A stretch of 42,682 bases of DNA from an uncultured Coriobacteriaceae bacterium. GTDB taxonomy: Bacteria > Actinomycetota > Coriobacteriia > Coriobacteriales > Atopobiaceae. How positions within the stretch are numbered: the first letter of the stretch is position 1; each line of letters begins with the position of its first letter. Made by a program: the position numbers and the translations under genes. Shown piece after piece: positions 42,098 through 42,682 of the stretch. The stretch is from the NCBI GenBank assembly GCA_902778135.1, contig CACYWP010000024.1:1-42682 (forward strand), written 5' to 3'. Below the pieces are notes generated by a model. That model ran no database searches. It was not told where the DNA came from and worked only from the letters and a program-made list of their open reading frames with translations.

Positions 42098-42682
42098 ATG
42101 TCAACGAACGAAGGCAAGGTCATCCTGGTCGTGGGCGGCGCCTGCGGCATGGGAGCTGCCACCGTCTGCGAGCTCTATCGCCAAGGCGCGCATCTGGTGG
42201 TGCTCGACCTCAACGAGGAGGCCTGGGAGGAGCTCGTCGAGGACGAGGAGCTTTCCGACGGCCCCGGTACCATCGATTTTGTCGGTGGCGACGTGTGTGA
42301 CGCCGCCGTGCGCCAGCAGGCCATCGACATCGTGCGCGAGAAGTACGGCACGCTGGACAGCCTGCTCTACATCGCCGGCGTGCTCGACCTCATGTGCCCC
42401 GCGCACAAGACCGACGACGAGCTCTACGACTACGTCATGGATGTCAACGTCAACAGCTGCTTCCGCATGTGCCGCGACTGCCTGCCGCTGCTGTGGGACC
42501 ACGAGGGGCTGCCGGCCAACATCGTCATCGTGGGCAGCGTGGGCGGCCAGGTGGGCTCGAGCGCCGGTGCGGCCTACATCACTTCCAAGCATGCGGTGCT
42601 GGGCCTCGCGCGCAACCTCGCGCACAGCTACCGCTTCCGCAACGTCCGTACCAACGTGGTCAACCCCGGTGCCTGCGTGACC
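42098..42682 (+). CDS. short-chain dehydrogenase/reductase, 3' end outside the window
   Basis: An NAD(P)-dependent Rossmann oxidoreductase; 195 codons are visible. The cofactor motif is GGACGMG (13-19), Asp37 after VVLDLNE suggests NAD preference, IAGV (92-95) stands for the usual NAG, and the catalytic triad is S147, Y160 and K164 (AAYITSK). It ends in NVVNPGAC, so perhaps 50-60 residues lie beyond the window. The ATG is preceded by a modest GGGAAGG. It probably acts with the GcvT-like enzyme on the same substrate. The 90-bp gap contains the palindromic repeat. Confidence 0.88.
   Translation, partial: MSTNEGKVILVVGGACGMGAATVCELYRQGAHLVVLDLNEEAWEELVEDEELSDGPGTIDFVGGDVCDAAVRQQAIDIVREKYGTLDSLLYIAGVLDLMCPAHKTDDELYDYVMDVNVNSCFRMCRDCLPLLWDHEGLPANIVIVGSVGGQVGSSAGAAYITSKHAVLGLARNLAHSYRFRNVRTNVVNPGACVT

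Overview
The window looks like a chromosomal segment of a GC-rich, anaerobic, amino-acid- and nucleoside-fermenting actinobacterium, most likely a Coriobacteriia member (Olsenella/Parolsenella/Collinsella-like). This is inferred from the codon usage, the strong GGAGG-type ribosome sites, the BspA-like surface protein with a sortase signal, indolepyruvate:ferredoxin oxidoreductase and the anaerobic nucleoside catabolism genes. No rRNA, tRNA, CRISPR array, phage gene or intact transposase was seen.

Layout. 1-763: a gene-poor edge with the last codons of a possible gene, a cluster of palindromes and a possible 50-residue membrane protein. 764-3907 (-): a PLD-nuclease/superfamily 2 helicase. 4262-9832 (+): a 1856-residue secreted leucine-rich-repeat/MBG-repeat adhesin-like protein. 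9988-14983: a MalY/PatB-type C-S lyase/aminotransferase (-), a family 1 (6-phospho-)beta-glucosidase (+), a TAT-exported DUF1593 lipoprotein (-) and an Imm32-like small protein (-). 15048-15521 (-): a small lipoprotein.

15696-28099 is a nucleoside salvage and catabolism locus: deoC, a TetR regulator with a CPBP membrane protease, psuG (opposite strand), deoB, purine nucleoside phosphorylase, a BMP/PnrA-type lipoprotein with its ABC ATPase and two permeases, cytidine deaminase and pyrimidine-nucleoside phosphorylase. Together these can import nucleosides, release the bases and take the (deoxy)ribose phosphates into central metabolism.

28549-35378 carries iorA-iorB and a phenylacetate-CoA ligase (aromatic amino acid fermentation to aryl-acetyl-CoA), then a radical SAM protein, an AEC-family transporter and a LuxR-type regulator. 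35635-37797 holds a short alkyltransferase-like protein, peptidase T and a 71-residue helical protein.

37951-42682 is the least understood part: a PucR-type regulator diverges from an operon of an unrecognised cysteine-rich protein, a GcvT-like folate-binding protein and a short-chain dehydrogenase cut by the window end. It looks like a dedicated, substrate-induced C1/demethylation-type pathway with unknown substrate.

Intergenic DNA is rich in structure: five copies of a 33-bp palindromic repeat at three places, a 127-bp MITE-like inverted-repeat element with a related end at the left edge, a cluster of six TTGTCTGCG-type motifs, a duplicated promoter segment and an ATAAC-n-GTTAT palindrome shared by two promoters.
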